DNA of 64,000 nucleotides from positions 372,001-436,000 of the forward strand of contig NZ_ARVU01000001.1 in assembly GCF_000384415.1 (NCBI RefSeq), given 5' to 3'. Of this stretch, positions 10,085 to 19,688 are shown piece after piece; within the stretch, counting starts at the first letter, position 1; each line of letters starts with the position of its first letter. The notes beneath the pieces were generated by a model, which was not told the origin of the DNA, did not search any database, and saw only the letters and a list, made by a program, of their open reading frames with translations. The DNA comes from Cycloclasticus pugetii PS-1 (GTDB taxonomy: Bacteria > Pseudomonadota > Gammaproteobacteria > Methylococcales > Cycloclasticaceae). The position numbers and the translations under genes were made by a program.

Positions 10085-11305
10085 ATGCCTGTAGGCGGAA
10101 CTGTCCCTTTAGAATTAAAAGCAATATCAGGTGTTCGCATTGGCACCGCATCAGCGGGTATTTCACAAACTGTACGTGACGACCTAACGCTATTTGAACT
10201 GACTGCGCAAACACAGGTTGCGGCTGTTTTTACAAAAAATAAATTTTGTGCAGCGCCCGTTACAGTGGCTAAAAAACATTTAGCCGAAGACTCTCCACGT
10301 TATCTACTGATTAATTCAGGCAATGCAAATGCTGGTTTGGGCGGCGCAGGTTTGTTGACAGCGCAAACATGCTGTGCAGAACTTGCAAGCAAGGTGAATG
10401 CTAAAGAAACACAGGTATTACCGTTTTCAACAGGAGTGATTGGTGAACCGTTACCAGTAGACAAGCTTGTAGGTGGTTTGCAAACGGCAGTAGATACCTT
10501 AAGCGAACAGCATTGGCAAAAAGCGGCTGTAGCCATTATGACAACCGATACCTGTGAAAAAGGCTGCTCTCGTACATTGCAGTTGGATGGCACAGAGGTC
10601 ACCATAACGGGCATTGCAAAAGGCTCAGGCATGATAAGGCCAGATATGGCGACGATGCTATCTTATGTTGCGACTGACATGCCGATTGGCAGAAAAATCC
10701 TCGAGGTTATGCTGAAGGAGGCTGTGGATGTCTCTTTTAACAGTATTTCGGTAGATGGTGATACGTCAACAAACGATGCTGTCGTATTAATGGCAACCGC
10801 AGCGGCTGATATAGAGCCGATTGAGACGCAAAGTGATAAACGGTACCCAGTGTTTTTAGCAGCATTAAAACAGCTGTGTAGTTATTTGGCCGAAGCAATT
10901 GTAAGAGATGGAGAGGGCGCTACAAAACTAATAAACGTTCAGGTTGAACAAGCTTATACAGCAAGTGATGCAAAGGAAGTGGCTTATACGGTTGCGCATT
11001 CACCATTAGTGAAAACCGCCTTTTTTGCCTCAGACCCTAATTGGGGGAGGATTCTAGCCGCCGTAGGTAGAGCGAACATAGCAACAATAAATGTTGATGC
11101 GGTTTCAATTTACTTAAATGATATTTGTATTGTTAAGGCCGGTAAGCGTTCAGCTGACTATACTGAAGAGCAGGGCCAAAAGGTTATGAATCAAGAAGAA
11201 ATTTGTGTTCGTATTTGTCTGGCTCAAGGAGACTGTTCATCCCGTGTATTAACTTGCGATTTATCTTACGATTACGTCAAAATAAATGCTGAGTACCGCT
11301 CATAA
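10085..11305 (+). CDS. argJ: Bifunctional glutamate N-acetyltransferase / ornithine acetyltransferase ArgJ
   Basis: 406-residue ArgJ, which recycles the acetyl group from N-acetylornithine to glutamate in arginine synthesis. The self-cleavage site lies in KGSGMIRPDMATMLSY near residue 190, where the Ala-Thr bond is cut and Thr becomes the nucleophile. SVDGDTSTND and DPNWGRILAAVGRA are also conserved. The protein starts MPVGG with TTAGGAGC just ahead. Whether it also makes acetylglutamate from acetyl-CoA cannot be told from sequence alone. Confidence 0.95.
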   Translation: MPVGGTVPLELKAISGVRIGTASAGISQTVRDDLTLFELTAQTQVAAVFTKNKFCAAPVTVAKKHLAEDSPRYLLINSGNANAGLGGAGLLTAQTCCAELASKVNAKETQVLPFSTGVIGEPLPVDKLVGGLQTAVDTLSEQHWQKAAVAIMTTDTCEKGCSRTLQLDGTEVTITGIAKGSGMIRPDMATMLSYVATDMPIGRKILEVMLKEAVDVSFNSISVDGDTSTNDAVVLMATAAADIEPIETQSDKRYPVFLAALKQLCSYLAEAIVRDGEGATKLINVQVEQAYTASDAKEVAYTVAHSPLVKTAFFASDPNWGRILAAVGRANIATINVDAVSIYLNDICIVKAGKRSADYTEEQGQKVMNQEEICVRICLAQGDCSSRVLTCDLSYDYVKINAEYRS

Positions 11306-11332
11306 AGTATTAGACATAGTATTGATATACAG

Positions 11333-12268
11333 ATGTTAAAGGTAGCGGTCGGGGTTATAAAAAATCAATACAATGAGGTGCTGATTAGTAAGCGCTCTAA
11401 GAAGGCGCATCAAGGTGGCTTGTGGGAATTTCCGGGTGGTAAAGTCGAAGAAGGCGAAAAGACTGAAGACGCGTTAAAAAGGGAGCTACTAGAAGAGTTA
11501 AATATAGAGGTGTTAACGGCAGTTCCCTTTATACAGGTGAAGCACGATTATAACGATATAGGTGTGTTGCTTGAGGTGTACCTGGTTGAAAGCTTTCAAG
11601 GCAAGGCATGTGGAATGGAAGGTCAACCGATTAAATGGCTTGCGATCGATTCGTTAGACAAAAGCTCATTTCCTGCAGCAAACAAGGCGATCATCGATGC
11701 GTTGAATTTACCTCGGTATTATCCAATTGTTGATGAGTCTATAGGCGCAGAAGAAGAGATGTTAAGCCATTTAAAGACCTTAATATCAGGCGGGTATACG
11801 ATGATTCAATGGCGAGCAAAGTCGCTTAATAAGAGTGGCTTTAAACACTTAGCTGAGCAAGCGATGGCTCTTTGTAAACGTAACAATGTTCGTTTATTTA
11901 TTAATAGCAGTATGACTGATGCATTAGAGATGAATGCTGAGGCGATACACTTAAGTGTTAACGAGGTGCTAGCTATGAAAAATAAAGCCAGTTCACTGGA
12001 AGGTGTTTTGCTGGCCGCCTCTTGCCATAATGAACAAGAACTAAAAGCAGCAAAGGAACTGGGAGTATTATTTGCCGTGTTATCACCTGTATGTGCAACA
12101 CAAACGCATATAGGCATGAAGCCTTTAGGCTGGCCGCAGTTTAAGTCGTTAAGTGAGGCTGTGCCGCTACCTGTTTTTGCTCTAGGGGGTGTAGGGCCAG
12201 AAACGTTAGATAAAGCGCTGTCAAATGGTGCTTATGGTGTGGCTGGTATAAGAGCATTTGGCAGGTAA
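11333..12268 (+). CDS. MutT-type Nudix hydrolase fused to a ThiE-like domain
   Basis: 311-residue fusion. Residues 1-125 are a MutT-like Nudix domain with GGLWEFPGGKVEEGE and RELLEEL, expected to hydrolyse 8-oxo-dGTP or similar. Residues 130-311 form a thiamine-phosphate-synthase-like TIM barrel (MIQWRAKSLN, INSSMTDALE, LLAASCHNEQEL, FALGGVGPETL). The classic GVHLGQ-type phosphate/Mg segment reads AIHLSVNEV, so TMP synthase activity is doubtful. Fusions of this type are known in gammaproteobacteria near secA/argJ; the role of the second domain is unclear. Convergent with yacG. Confidence 0.88.
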   Translation: MLKVAVGVIKNQYNEVLISKRSKKAHQGGLWEFPGGKVEEGEKTEDALKRELLEELNIEVLTAVPFIQVKHDYNDIGVLLEVYLVESFQGKACGMEGQPIKWLAIDSLDKSSFPAANKAIIDALNLPRYYPIVDESIGAEEEMLSHLKTLISGGYTMIQWRAKSLNKSGFKHLAEQAMALCKRNNVRLFINSSMTDALEMNAEAIHLSVNEVLAMKNKASSLEGVLLAASCHNEQELKAAKELGVLFAVLSPVCATQTHIGMKPLGWPQFKSLSEAVPLPVFALGGVGPETLDKALSNGAYGVAGIRAFGR

Positions 12269-12291
12269 CAGTCAATGCCCGTGGGCAAAGC

Positions 12292-12480
12292 TTAATGTTC
12301 GAACAGTTGGTCGTCCTCAGCTGGGTGTGCTTTTTCTCCAGCAATTGCATGTTTTTCTGAAGCCCATTCCCCTAAATCAATTAATTTACAGCGCTCACTG
12401 CAAAAAGGTTTAAAGGTTGAGGCTTCATTCCAAGGCACGGCTTTGCGGCAAGTAGGGCAGTTAACGGTTTGTGTTTTCAT
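12292..12480 (-). CDS. yacG: DNA gyrase inhibitor YacG
   Basis: 62-residue zinc protein. Cys4 zinc ligands appear as CPTC and CSERC ([24 protein letters not shown]), followed by the [12 protein letters not shown] helix. The family binds GyrB and inhibits gyrase. Last gene of the pilB-pilC-pilD-coaE-zapD-yacG operon, one base after zapD, the usual arrangement. Confidence 0.93.
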   Translation of the reverse strand: MKTQTVNCPTCRKAVPWNEASTFKPFCSERCKLIDLGEWASEKHAIAGEKAHPAEDDQLFEH

Positions 12481-12481
12481 T

Positions 12482-13249
12482 TTAGAGTTGGCAGATACTT
12501 AATGTAAAACGAATGTCTTCATCTATTTGACTGGGTCTTTCTGTTTCAAGGGGCAACATAAAGCGGACTGTAAAGCGGTGCTTACCACCACTGATTTCAG
12601 CAAAATACTCAGAGGAAAGGTTTAAAGAAACCCGAAGTAAATGAACCGGATGGTTAGTATCCAAGCTTTGTTGGTAATAGCCAGCACGTGCAATTTTTTC
12701 GGTCGGCATGGCGCTATAGCGAATAAATTGCAGTAATAGCGAGATAGATTGCCGAATTGGTGTGAGATGAGCGGTCCAGTGTTGTATCTGCTCGCGACGA
12801 ACGCTTAATGGCTTATTAAGCCAAAAATGGTAAGCTGGCAGGTCAAAATCGCAGGTACCACCAGGGATACTGTTGCGCTGTGATAAGCACTTTAATAAGT
12901 CAACTTGCCCTAAGACCTGATCAATTCTTCCGCTAGATGTTAAAAGCTGGCGGTTTAATGAATTGAGTTGGTCAATGCTTTGCTCTAGTTTTTCGCGGTC
13001 TACTTTTGGGTTTTTAGCAAAAATGACAAGGCACTTTGTGTGTCGTTCAATTTCTTTTGTAATTTCATTTCTTAGATCTGTTCTGCTTGAGATGGTAAGA
13101 ATATCAAGTAAACAACTCAGCTCTGCTCTGTTTTGCCATTCTCCGTCATGTTGAGAAAAATGTAACATTTGCTCGAATAAATCCTCTAGCCGCAAAAAGG
13201 TGCGGATACGTTCACTAAGAGGTAGTTCGTAAGTGATCTGTTCAGACAC
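12482..13249 (-). CDS. zapD: Cell division protein ZapD
   Basis: 255-residue member of the ZapD (DUF1342) family, a cytoplasmic protein that crosslinks FtsZ protofilaments through the FtsZ C-terminal peptide. The start [18 protein letters not shown] is characteristic, as are the mostly helical N-terminal half and the beta-rich C-terminal half ([19 protein letters not shown]). It sits between coaE and yacG, its standard position. Confidence 0.93.
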   Translation of the reverse strand: MSEQITYELPLSERIRTFLRLEDLFEQMLHFSQHDGEWQNRAELSCLLDILTISSRTDLRNEITKEIERHTKCLVIFAKNPKVDREKLEQSIDQLNSLNRQLLTSSGRIDQVLGQVDLLKCLSQRNSIPGGTCDFDLPAYHFWLNKPLSVRREQIQHWTAHLTPIRQSISLLLQFIRYSAMPTEKIARAGYYQQSLDTNHPVHLLRVSLNLSSEYFAEISGGKHRFTVRFMLPLETERPSQIDEDIRFTLSICQL

Positions 13250-13289
13250 AAGTAATAGATAAATCCTAAAACGTTTATTTTGCAGGATA

Positions 13290-13895
13290 TTATTTGGTTT
13301 TTCCAGCGCTCATTTCTAAGTAGACGTTATGTAGCTGCTCTACTTTTTTTTCTAGACTATTTAATGACCCAACATTGGTGATAATATCATCAGCCTGACT
13401 GAGGCGGAATGCGCGGGTACATTGAGCGTTCATAATTGAGTTAATCATAGAATCACTCAGTTGATCGCGTGCTTTAACGCGTTTAATTTGAGTGGCTTCT
13501 GGGCAATCAATGACCAAGATGCGGTCAATGTTTGCTTGGTGCTTGGTTTCTAGTAGAAGAGGAATACTTAAAATACCATAAGGATAGTCAAAGCTAGCCA
13601 AGGTTTGGTACATGGTTTTGTAAATAATGGGATGGAGTATGGATTCTAAGGTTTCTTTTTTGCTGGGGTTGTTAAAAATTAAATCACGTAAGTAGTCCCT
13701 ATTTAGTGCACCACTCGGTAAAAGAATGGAATTCCCAAAGGCTTGTTGCAGCTGGAGGAGGGCGGGTTGTCCTGATTGTACAATGGTGTGGGAGATAATA
13801 TCTGCATCCACCACGGGGACGTTTCTTTTTTCGAACAATTGGGTGACAGTCGATTTGCCACAGCCAATACCCCCCGTTAAACCAATGGTTAACAT
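13290..13895 (-). CDS. coaE: Dephospho-CoA kinase
   Basis: 201-residue P-loop kinase that phosphorylates the 3'-OH of dephospho-CoA, the last step of coenzyme A synthesis. P-loop GLTGGIGCGKSTV at residues 5-17, VVDADIISH binding aspartate, and the lid region RVKARDQLS are seen. Follows pilD by six bases in the same operon. Pantothenate genes panB, panC and panD are also in this window (55-59 kb). Confidence 0.96.
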   Translation of the reverse strand: MLTIGLTGGIGCGKSTVTQLFEKRNVPVVDADIISHTIVQSGQPALLQLQQAFGNSILLPSGALNRDYLRDLIFNNPSKKETLESILHPIIYKTMYQTLASFDYPYGILSIPLLLETKHQANIDRILVIDCPEATQIKRVKARDQLSDSMINSIMNAQCTRAFRLSQADDIITNVGSLNSLEKKVEQLHNVYLEMSAGKTK

Positions 13896-13901
13896 ACGAT
13901 G

Positions 13902-14777
13902 TTATAAGCCGACAAACTGGAGGTAAGTTAGGTTAATTTTTTCGCCCCAGATCAACGCAATAAACGCGGCAATAGATAAATAGGGGCCAAATGGTATGGG
14001 TATGTTCTTATCTCGTCCGTGAATAATGATGAGTGTTATTCCAATGATTGCACCAGCTAAAGCAGATAACATAATGACCAGAGGTAACATTTTCCAGCCC
14101 AATAAAGCGCCAATAGCGGCAAGTAGCTTAAAGTCACCGTAGCCCATCCCTTCTTTACCGGTGATTAATTTAAATAACCAAAAAACTGACCAAAGACTAA
14201 GGTAACCGGCAAGTGCGCCGATGAGTGCGGTTTTAGGTGTGATGAAAATTTCAAATAGGCTGATGGATAACGCAAACCATAAAAGTGGAAGGGTGATAGA
14301 GTCGGGCAATAGTTGAGTGTCAAGGTCTATCAATGTTAGGCAGATTAACGCCCAGGTAAATAATAAAGCGACGCACATTTGTAACGACACGCCAAACTGT
14401 ACGGCAATGAGAAGCGACAAAAGAGCAGTGATTAACTCGACGGCGGGGTATCTCATTGAGATAGCTTGTTGGCAGTTTTTACATCGCCCTTGTAGAAATA
14501 AGTAACTCAAAACGGGAATGTTTTCGAGTGCGCTAATAGGGTGTTGGCAAGAAGGGCAGCGTGAACGCGGTTGCGATAAATTAAAGGCCGCTGGTGAAGG
14601 ATTATTTGTATCTTCTTGCTCAAGAAAGGCGAGGCATTCTTGGCGCCAAGCATTTTGTAACATGATGGGTAGCCGATAGGCGACAACATTAAGAAAGCTA
14701 CCAACCAGAAGCCCTAGTAAGCAAACGGTTAAATAGAATAAAAAGGGGTTTTGTTCAAGCGCTTGGATAATGCTCAT
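13902..14777 (-). CDS. pilD: Type IV prepilin peptidase / N-methyltransferase PilD
   Basis: 291-residue polytopic inner-membrane aspartyl protease that cleaves prepilin leaders and N-methylates the new N-terminus; it also serves type II secretion pseudopilins. The cytoplasmic loop has two CxxC pairs (RCPSCQHP, RCKNCQQAI) and a PAVE motif. The catalytic aspartates lie in LIDLDTQLLPD and in GMGYGDFKLLAAIG (the GxGD motif). About eight hydrophobic segments. Operon with pilC upstream and coaE downstream. Confidence 0.96.
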   Translation of the reverse strand: MSIIQALEQNPFLFYLTVCLLGLLVGSFLNVVAYRLPIMLQNAWRQECLAFLEQEDTNNPSPAAFNLSQPRSRCPSCQHPISALENIPVLSYLFLQGRCKNCQQAISMRYPAVELITALLSLLIAVQFGVSLQMCVALLFTWALICLTLIDLDTQLLPDSITLPLLWFALSISLFEIFITPKTALIGALAGYLSLWSVFWLFKLITGKEGMGYGDFKLLAAIGALLGWKMLPLVIMLSALAGAIIGITLIIIHGRDKNIPIPFGPYLSIAAFIALIWGEKINLTYLQFVGL

Positions 14778-14806
14778 GTAAGACGGTTAAGCCGTTAGGT
14801 GTATTA

Positions 14807-16027
14807 TTAAAAAACAGACCCTAACATAAAGATAGGCAGGTACATGGCAACAATTAAACCACCCACTAAGATACCGAGAATAGCCATAATTAAGGGTTCA
14901 ATAAGGCTAGATAAGGAATCCACAGCGTTGTCGACCTCTTCTTCATAAAAATCAGCCACTTTACCAAGCATGCTTTCGACCGAGCCTGCTTCTTCGCCAA
15001 TAGCGACCATTTGCACAACCATATGAGGGAAAAGGCCTACATTTTTCATGGCTTGTTGTAATTGGATGCCGGTCGCCACTTGTTCTCTCATTTGTAAAAC
15101 GGCTTCGGAGTAAACAATGTTTCCGGTTGCCCCTGAAACAGACTCTAGTGCTTCTACTAAGGGTACGCCAGCAGCAGACATGGTGGACAACGTTCTAGCA
15201 TAACGAGCAATGGCTGCTTTGTTCATGATGTCGCCAATAATTGGCATTTTCAGTATCATTCTATCGAGCAGGTGGTTAAATTTACGTGAACGTTTTTTAA
15301 CTTGCATTAGAACAAATACAACACCGCCCATTATGCCAAAGACAGCCCACCACCACTCTTGCATAAAACGAGACAGTTCGACGACCATTTGTGTAAACGC
15401 CGGTAAATCTGCACCAAAGCCGCTAAATAAGCTTTCAAACTGAGGCACCACAAAAATCAATAAGATTGCGGTAACAATAACGGCCACTACTAATACTGAA
15501 ATAGGATAGGTAAGGGCTTTTTTGATTTTAGCTTTTAAGCTTTCTGTTTTTTCTTTATATTCAGCAATTTTGACAAGTAAATCTTCGAGAATACCGGCAT
15601 GTTCGCCAGCTTCTACTAAATTACAAAATAGCTCATCGAATTGAAACGGGTATTTTCCTAAACTTTCAGCGAGTGTTGACCCGCCCTCAATGTCTGATTT
15701 AATGTTGGCAAGCATATCTTGCATGGCAGGCTTTTCGTGCCCTTTGCCAATAATATCAAAAGATTGTACTAATGGAATGCCGGACGCCATCATGGTTGCT
15801 AATTGACGGCTGAAAACCGCGATATCTTTAGGAACAATTGGTTTTTGACCCATGCTACCAAAAAGTGCTTGAGGCTTTTTCTTAACCTTAATAGGGCGAA
15901 TCCCTTGACGCCTCAGTTCTGCTTTAACAAGGGCATCACTTCGGGCATTTATTTCCCCTTTGCTGCGGTTGCCTTTATTGTCGGTTCCTTCCCAAATATA
16001 GGTAATTTTTGATGCACTAGATGCCAT
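14807..16027 (-). CDS. pilC: Type IV pilus inner-membrane platform protein PilC
   Basis: 406-residue GspF/PilC-family protein with two copies of the T2SF domain (about 70-195 and 275-400), each ending in membrane segments. DIAVFSRQLATMMASGIPLVQ and RYARTLSTMSAAGVPLVEAL are the paired repeat signatures. It forms the platform on which PilB acts to extrude pilin. It lies five bases downstream of pilB. Confidence 0.96.
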   Translation of the reverse strand: MASSASKITYIWEGTDNKGNRSKGEINARSDALVKAELRRQGIRPIKVKKKPQALFGSMGQKPIVPKDIAVFSRQLATMMASGIPLVQSFDIIGKGHEKPAMQDMLANIKSDIEGGSTLAESLGKYPFQFDELFCNLVEAGEHAGILEDLLVKIAEYKEKTESLKAKIKKALTYPISVLVVAVIVTAILLIFVVPQFESLFSGFGADLPAFTQMVVELSRFMQEWWWAVFGIMGGVVFVLMQVKKRSRKFNHLLDRMILKMPIIGDIMNKAAIARYARTLSTMSAAGVPLVEALESVSGATGNIVYSEAVLQMREQVATGIQLQQAMKNVGLFPHMVVQMVAIGEEAGSVESMLGKVADFYEEEVDNAVDSLSSLIEPLIMAILGILVGGLIVAMYLPIFMLGSVF

Positions 16028-16032
16028 AATGT

Positions 16033-17742
16033 TTAATCTTTAGTGATTCGGTTTATTTCTTCTATGCTGGTAATACCAGCGATGACCTTTTTAAAGCCAG
16101 ACTCCCTGAGTGTTAAAACGCCCTCTTGTGCAGCTTGTTCTTCAAGTTCAGTTGTTAAACCACCTTTAATGATAAGGTTTTCCATGGCTTCAGAAACAGG
16201 CATCACCTGGAAAATGCCAATACGGCCCTTATAGCCGTTAGTGCAATGATCACAGCCTACAGCCTTGTAAGTTGTTAATCCTTCAGCTTCTTCAGGGCTA
16301 AAGCCTTCTTTGATTAATAACTCTGTTGGTAATGTCTCTTCTTTTTTACATTTATCGCATAGTTTTCTTGCTAAACGTTGCGCCATAATTAATAACACAG
16401 ATGCTGCAATATTGTAGGGTGGAACGCCCATTTGGTTTAAACGGTTTAAGGTTTGTGGGGCATCGTTTGTGTGTAATGTAGATAGAACAAGGTGACCGGT
16501 TTGTGCGGCTTTAACAGAAATTTCAGCGGTTTCAAGGTCTCGAATCTCACCGACCATGATTATATCTGGATCTTGGCGTAAAAAAGCTCGAAGCGCTTCA
16601 GCAAAGGTTAAGCCAGTTTTTGGGTTTACGTTGACTTGGTTAATACCCGATACAGTAATTTCAACCGGGTCTTCAGCTGTTGAAATGTTGATGTTTGGGT
16701 CGTTTAATAAGTTAAGCGCGGTATAAAGGCTAACGGTCTTACCACTACCGGTAGGTCCTGTCACCAAAATCATACCGTATGGCTTTTTGATAGCGGTTAG
16801 AAAAGCTTCCTTTTGAGTTTCGTCAAACCCAAGTTGCTCAATACCGACTTGTGCGCTGGTTGGGTCTAAAATACGCAGCACGATTTTTTCACCATATAGA
16901 GTAGGGCAAGTATTAACACGGAAGTCGATGGCCCTTTTTTTCGATAAAGCCATTTTAATACGACCGTCCTGTGGAATACGGCGTTCTGAAATATTCATCC
17001 GCGACATCACCTTAATTCGTGATATCAGTTTGTTTGAGATATTAACTGGTGGTGAAGCAATTTCTTTTAAAATACCATCTTGCCGAGTTCGGATTCTAAA
17101 ACTTTTCTCATACGGTTCAAAATGAATGTCTGATGCACCTTTTTTAATGGCATCCAATAAGATTTTATTAACAAATCGCACAACGGGTGCGTCATCAATT
17201 TCACTGTCAAGATCGTCAACCGGTTCTGCATCGGGGTCATCGAAATTGATATTTTCAAGGTCGTCATCCAATAAGTCACTCATGGATGTATCTTCATCAT
17301 CCATGGCGGTGTCAATAACACGTGCTAACTTATCCTCTTCAACAAGAATGGCTTCGGTGCTCATCCTTGTTTGGAACTTTATTTCATCAAGCGCTTGAAG
17401 GTTAGTCGGGTCAGATACGGCAACAAACAGCTTATTGCCACGTTTAAATATCGGTAATGCATGGTGTTTACGAACTAATTTTTCGTCAACAATACCTTTG
17501 GGAATAACGTCCTTGCTCAGTGCTGTAATATCAAATAATGGAACGCCAAACTCTTCAGAAGCAGAAAGAGCAATAATTTGACTATCTAAAACTTTTTTCT
17601 CTACAAGAAAGCTAACAAAAGGTCTTTTCTTTTTATAAGCCTCCTCAGAATATTTGAGTGCAACGTCTTCAGTAATTAGACCGTCTAAGACCAATCGTCT
17701 TGCTAAGCCACCTAAATAAAATTTTTCGCCGGATACAGCCAT
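16033..17742 (-). CDS. pilB: Type IV pilus extension ATPase PilB
   Basis: 569-residue hexameric ATPase powering pilus extension. It has an N-terminal MshEN-type domain, an acidic linker near residues 160-185, Walker A (VTGPTGSGKTVSLYTAL), Asp box, Walker B (DPDIIMVGEIRDLETAE) and His box (TGHLVLSTLHTNDAP). A zinc-binding pair CDKCKKEE/CDHCTNGYKGR is present. It is the first gene of a minus-strand operon with pilC and pilD. No pilA pilin gene is beside it, unlike Pseudomonas. Confidence 0.96.
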   Translation of the reverse strand: MAVSGEKFYLGGLARRLVLDGLITEDVALKYSEEAYKKKRPFVSFLVEKKVLDSQIIALSASEEFGVPLFDITALSKDVIPKGIVDEKLVRKHHALPIFKRGNKLFVAVSDPTNLQALDEIKFQTRMSTEAILVEEDKLARVIDTAMDDEDTSMSDLLDDDLENINFDDPDAEPVDDLDSEIDDAPVVRFVNKILLDAIKKGASDIHFEPYEKSFRIRTRQDGILKEIASPPVNISNKLISRIKVMSRMNISERRIPQDGRIKMALSKKRAIDFRVNTCPTLYGEKIVLRILDPTSAQVGIEQLGFDETQKEAFLTAIKKPYGMILVTGPTGSGKTVSLYTALNLLNDPNINISTAEDPVEITVSGINQVNVNPKTGLTFAEALRAFLRQDPDIIMVGEIRDLETAEISVKAAQTGHLVLSTLHTNDAPQTLNRLNQMGVPPYNIAASVLLIMAQRLARKLCDKCKKEETLPTELLIKEGFSPEEAEGLTTYKAVGCDHCTNGYKGRIGIFQVMPVSEAMENLIIKGGLTTELEEQAAQEGVLTLRESGFKKVIAGITSIEEINRITKD

Positions 17743-17841
17743 GTTAAATCGATTAATTTCCTATAGTTAGTACATAATAAACGATACTTTAACTAATATT
17801 AGTAGAAAATAAGGTTTAATGCAGTAAATTACAGTGTAATT

Positions 17842-17874
17842 ATAAAAAAACTGGTCACTCTCGGTTTGAGAGTG
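17842..17874 (-). terminator. Terminator-like hairpin upstream of pilB, reading leftward
   Basis: CACTCTC (17856-17862) and GAGAGTG (17868-17874) form a perfect 7-bp stem with a five-base loop. Read on the minus strand it is followed, after five bases, by a run of seven Ts (17843-17849). It lies about 100 bases before pilB with no minus-strand gene upstream in this window, so it could be an attenuator in a pilB leader, the end of a small RNA, or a relic. Confidence 0.45.
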
Positions 17875-17988
17875 GCTAATGATTGAATTTCTGAAGGTGT
17901 AATATAGTTTCATAAACCGATAGGGCTATGGTCTATATTTGGAAACATTGTGGTTAGGGTTTTAACGTTGAGTGTTTATAGTAGTTCT

Positions 17989-18016
17989 TTCACACCTACT
18001 CATATATTTTTAAAAT
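17989..18016 (+). promoter_or_regulatory. Candidate promoter of the glycan operon
   Basis: TTCACA (17989-17994) and TAAAAT (18011-18016) are spaced by 16 bases in the AT-rich region 22 bases ahead of the wbpB-like start. The 295-base gap 17743-18037 otherwise holds only the hairpin described separately; no open frame or tRNA-like fold was seen. Confidence 0.3.
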
Positions 18017-18037
18017 AAATTATGGAAACACAAGTAA

Positions 18038-19093
18038 ATGCATAGTTATACAAAGGTTAACGGGAGGAAAATTCGAATAGCTATTATTGGTTGTGGTCGA
18101 ATTTCAAAAAATCACTTAACTGCTATTGAAAAGCATTCTTCTGAGATGGAGTTGGTAGCGTTATGTGATACTAATAGTGAAATACTTGAGCAATACATTT
18201 CAATATATAAGGTGTGTGGGTATAGCAAAATGGCTGAGTTATTAGAGGTTGAGCAAGTAGATGTTGTTGCTCTTTGTACACCAAGTGGCCTACATGCAGA
18301 ACAAGCAAAAATAGCAGCTAAATACGGAGTAAATGTAATAACCGAAAAGCCGATGGCAACGCGTTGGCAAGACGGTGTGAGCATGGTAAAGGCTTGTGAT
18401 CAGGCAGGCGTATATTTATTTGTTGTAAAACAGAACCGTCGGAACTCTACTTTACAGTTGTTGAAGCGAGCCATTGAAGAAAAACGTTTTGGTAAAATCC
18501 ATATGGTTCATATCAATGTATTTTGGACAAGGCCACAGTCATATTATGACCAAGCAAAATGGCGTGGTACTTGGGAATTTGATGGAGGCGCCTTTATGAA
18601 CCAGGCCAGTCATTACGTTGACCTTTTTGATTGGTTAATTGGCCCTATCGATAAGGTTCAAGCCATGATGAGCACAACGCGTGATATTGAAGTAGAAGAT
18701 ACCGGTGTGATGAATGTTCGTTGGCGAAGCGGTGCGTTAGGTTCAATGAGTGTCACTATGCTGACATACCCTAAAAACATGGAAGGTTCCATCACTATAT
18801 TGGGTGAGAAAGGTAGCGTTCGTATTGGTGGAGTGGCTGTGAATGAGATACAACATTGGGAGTTTGATGAGCCTAAAGAGTATGATCAACAAGTAAAAGA
18901 GGCTAATTATGACACATCCTCTGTGTATGGTTTTGGCCACCCGCTGTATTACAAAAATGTGGTTGATGTATTACGGGGCATAGAAGAACCAGAGACAGAT
19001 GGTAGAGAAGGGCTAAAATCGCTTGAGGTGTTGATAGCTGCTTATCTGTCAGCACGGGATGGAAAAACAATCTCGCTACCCTTGGAGTATTAA
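18038..19093 (+). CDS. wbpB: Gfo/Idh/MocA dehydrogenase, WbpB/WlbA-like
   Basis: 351-residue NAD-dependent sugar dehydrogenase. The Rossmann motif [16 protein letters not shown], the substrate/cofactor EKPMATRW motif and [20 protein letters not shown] agree with the WbpB/WlbA group. That group oxidises the 3-OH of UDP-GlcNAcA, using 2-oxoglutarate to recycle NADH. First gene of the glycan operon, followed by acetyltransferase and aminotransferase genes in the wlbA-wlbB-wlbC order of Bordetella. The precise substrate is inferred from this neighbourhood. Confidence 0.88.
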   Translation: MHSYTKVNGRKIRIAIIGCGRISKNHLTAIEKHSSEMELVALCDTNSEILEQYISIYKVCGYSKMAELLEVEQVDVVALCTPSGLHAEQAKIAAKYGVNVITEKPMATRWQDGVSMVKACDQAGVYLFVVKQNRRNSTLQLLKRAIEEKRFGKIHMVHINVFWTRPQSYYDQAKWRGTWEFDGGAFMNQASHYVDLFDWLIGPIDKVQAMMSTTRDIEVEDTGVMNVRWRSGALGSMSVTMLTYPKNMEGSITILGEKGSVRIGGVAVNEIQHWEFDEPKEYDQQVKEANYDTSSVYGFGHPLYYKNVVDVLRGIEEPETDGREGLKSLEVLIAAYLSARDGKTISLPLEY

Positions 19094-19100
19094 TACATAT

Positions 19101-19688
19101 ATGGATATTACAATACACGAAACAGCTATTATCGATACAGGTGCGCAAATAGGTAAAGGCTCACGCATTTGGCACTGGGTACATGTGTGTGGCGGTGCGA
19201 AAATTGGAGAAAATGTATCACTTGGGCAAAATGTTTTCGTAGGCAATAAAGTGATTATTGGTAACCATTGTAAGGTTCAAAATAATGTTTCTATTTACGA
19301 TAATGTCACCTTGGAAGCAGGTGTTTTTTGTGGGCCGAGTATGGTATTTACCAACGTATATAACCCCCGTTCGTTGGTTGAAAGAAAAAATGAGTATTTG
19401 GACACACTTGTAAAAAAAGGCGCAACCTTAGGTGCTAATTGCACCATAGTATGTGGTGTAACGATTGGGCAATTCGCCTTTATAGGGGCAGGTTCAGTCA
19501 TTACCAAAGATATAAAATCTTACGCACTGATGGTAGGCAACCCCGCAAAGCAAATTGGTTGGATGAGCGAATACGGCGAAAGGCTTGATTTACCTCTACA
19601 TGGTGAAGCTAAAACAACGTGCCCTCATACACAAACGGAGTATCAATTAAATGCCAATAGGGTTAGCGTGGTTAAGGTTGTCGAATGA
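19101..19688 (+). CDS. wbpD: Hexapeptide-repeat N-acetyltransferase, WbpD/WlbB-like
   Basis: 195-residue left-handed beta-helix acetyltransferase: repeated hexapeptides ([42 protein letters not shown]) and the [17 protein letters not shown] end. WbpD/WlbB acetylates the 3-amino group of UDP-GlcNAc3NA. ATG 19101 ([12 protein letters not shown]) is preferred over the in-frame start at 19059, which lies inside the preceding gene. The stop overlaps the aminotransferase start as ATGA. Confidence 0.88.
   Translation: MDITIHETAIIDTGAQIGKGSRIWHWVHVCGGAKIGENVSLGQNVFVGNKVIIGNHCKVQNNVSIYDNVTLEAGVFCGPSMVFTNVYNPRSLVERKNEYLDTLVKKGATLGANCTIVCGVTIGQFAFIGAGSVITKDIKSYALMVGNPAKQIGWMSEYGERLDLPLHGEAKTTCPHTQTEYQLNANRVSVVKVVE

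Noticed and set aside
12276-12287. TGCCC-GT-GGGCA hairpin between the Nudix fusion and yacG
   Set aside because: Only a 5-bp stem with a two-base loop and no T-run, too weak to call a terminator.
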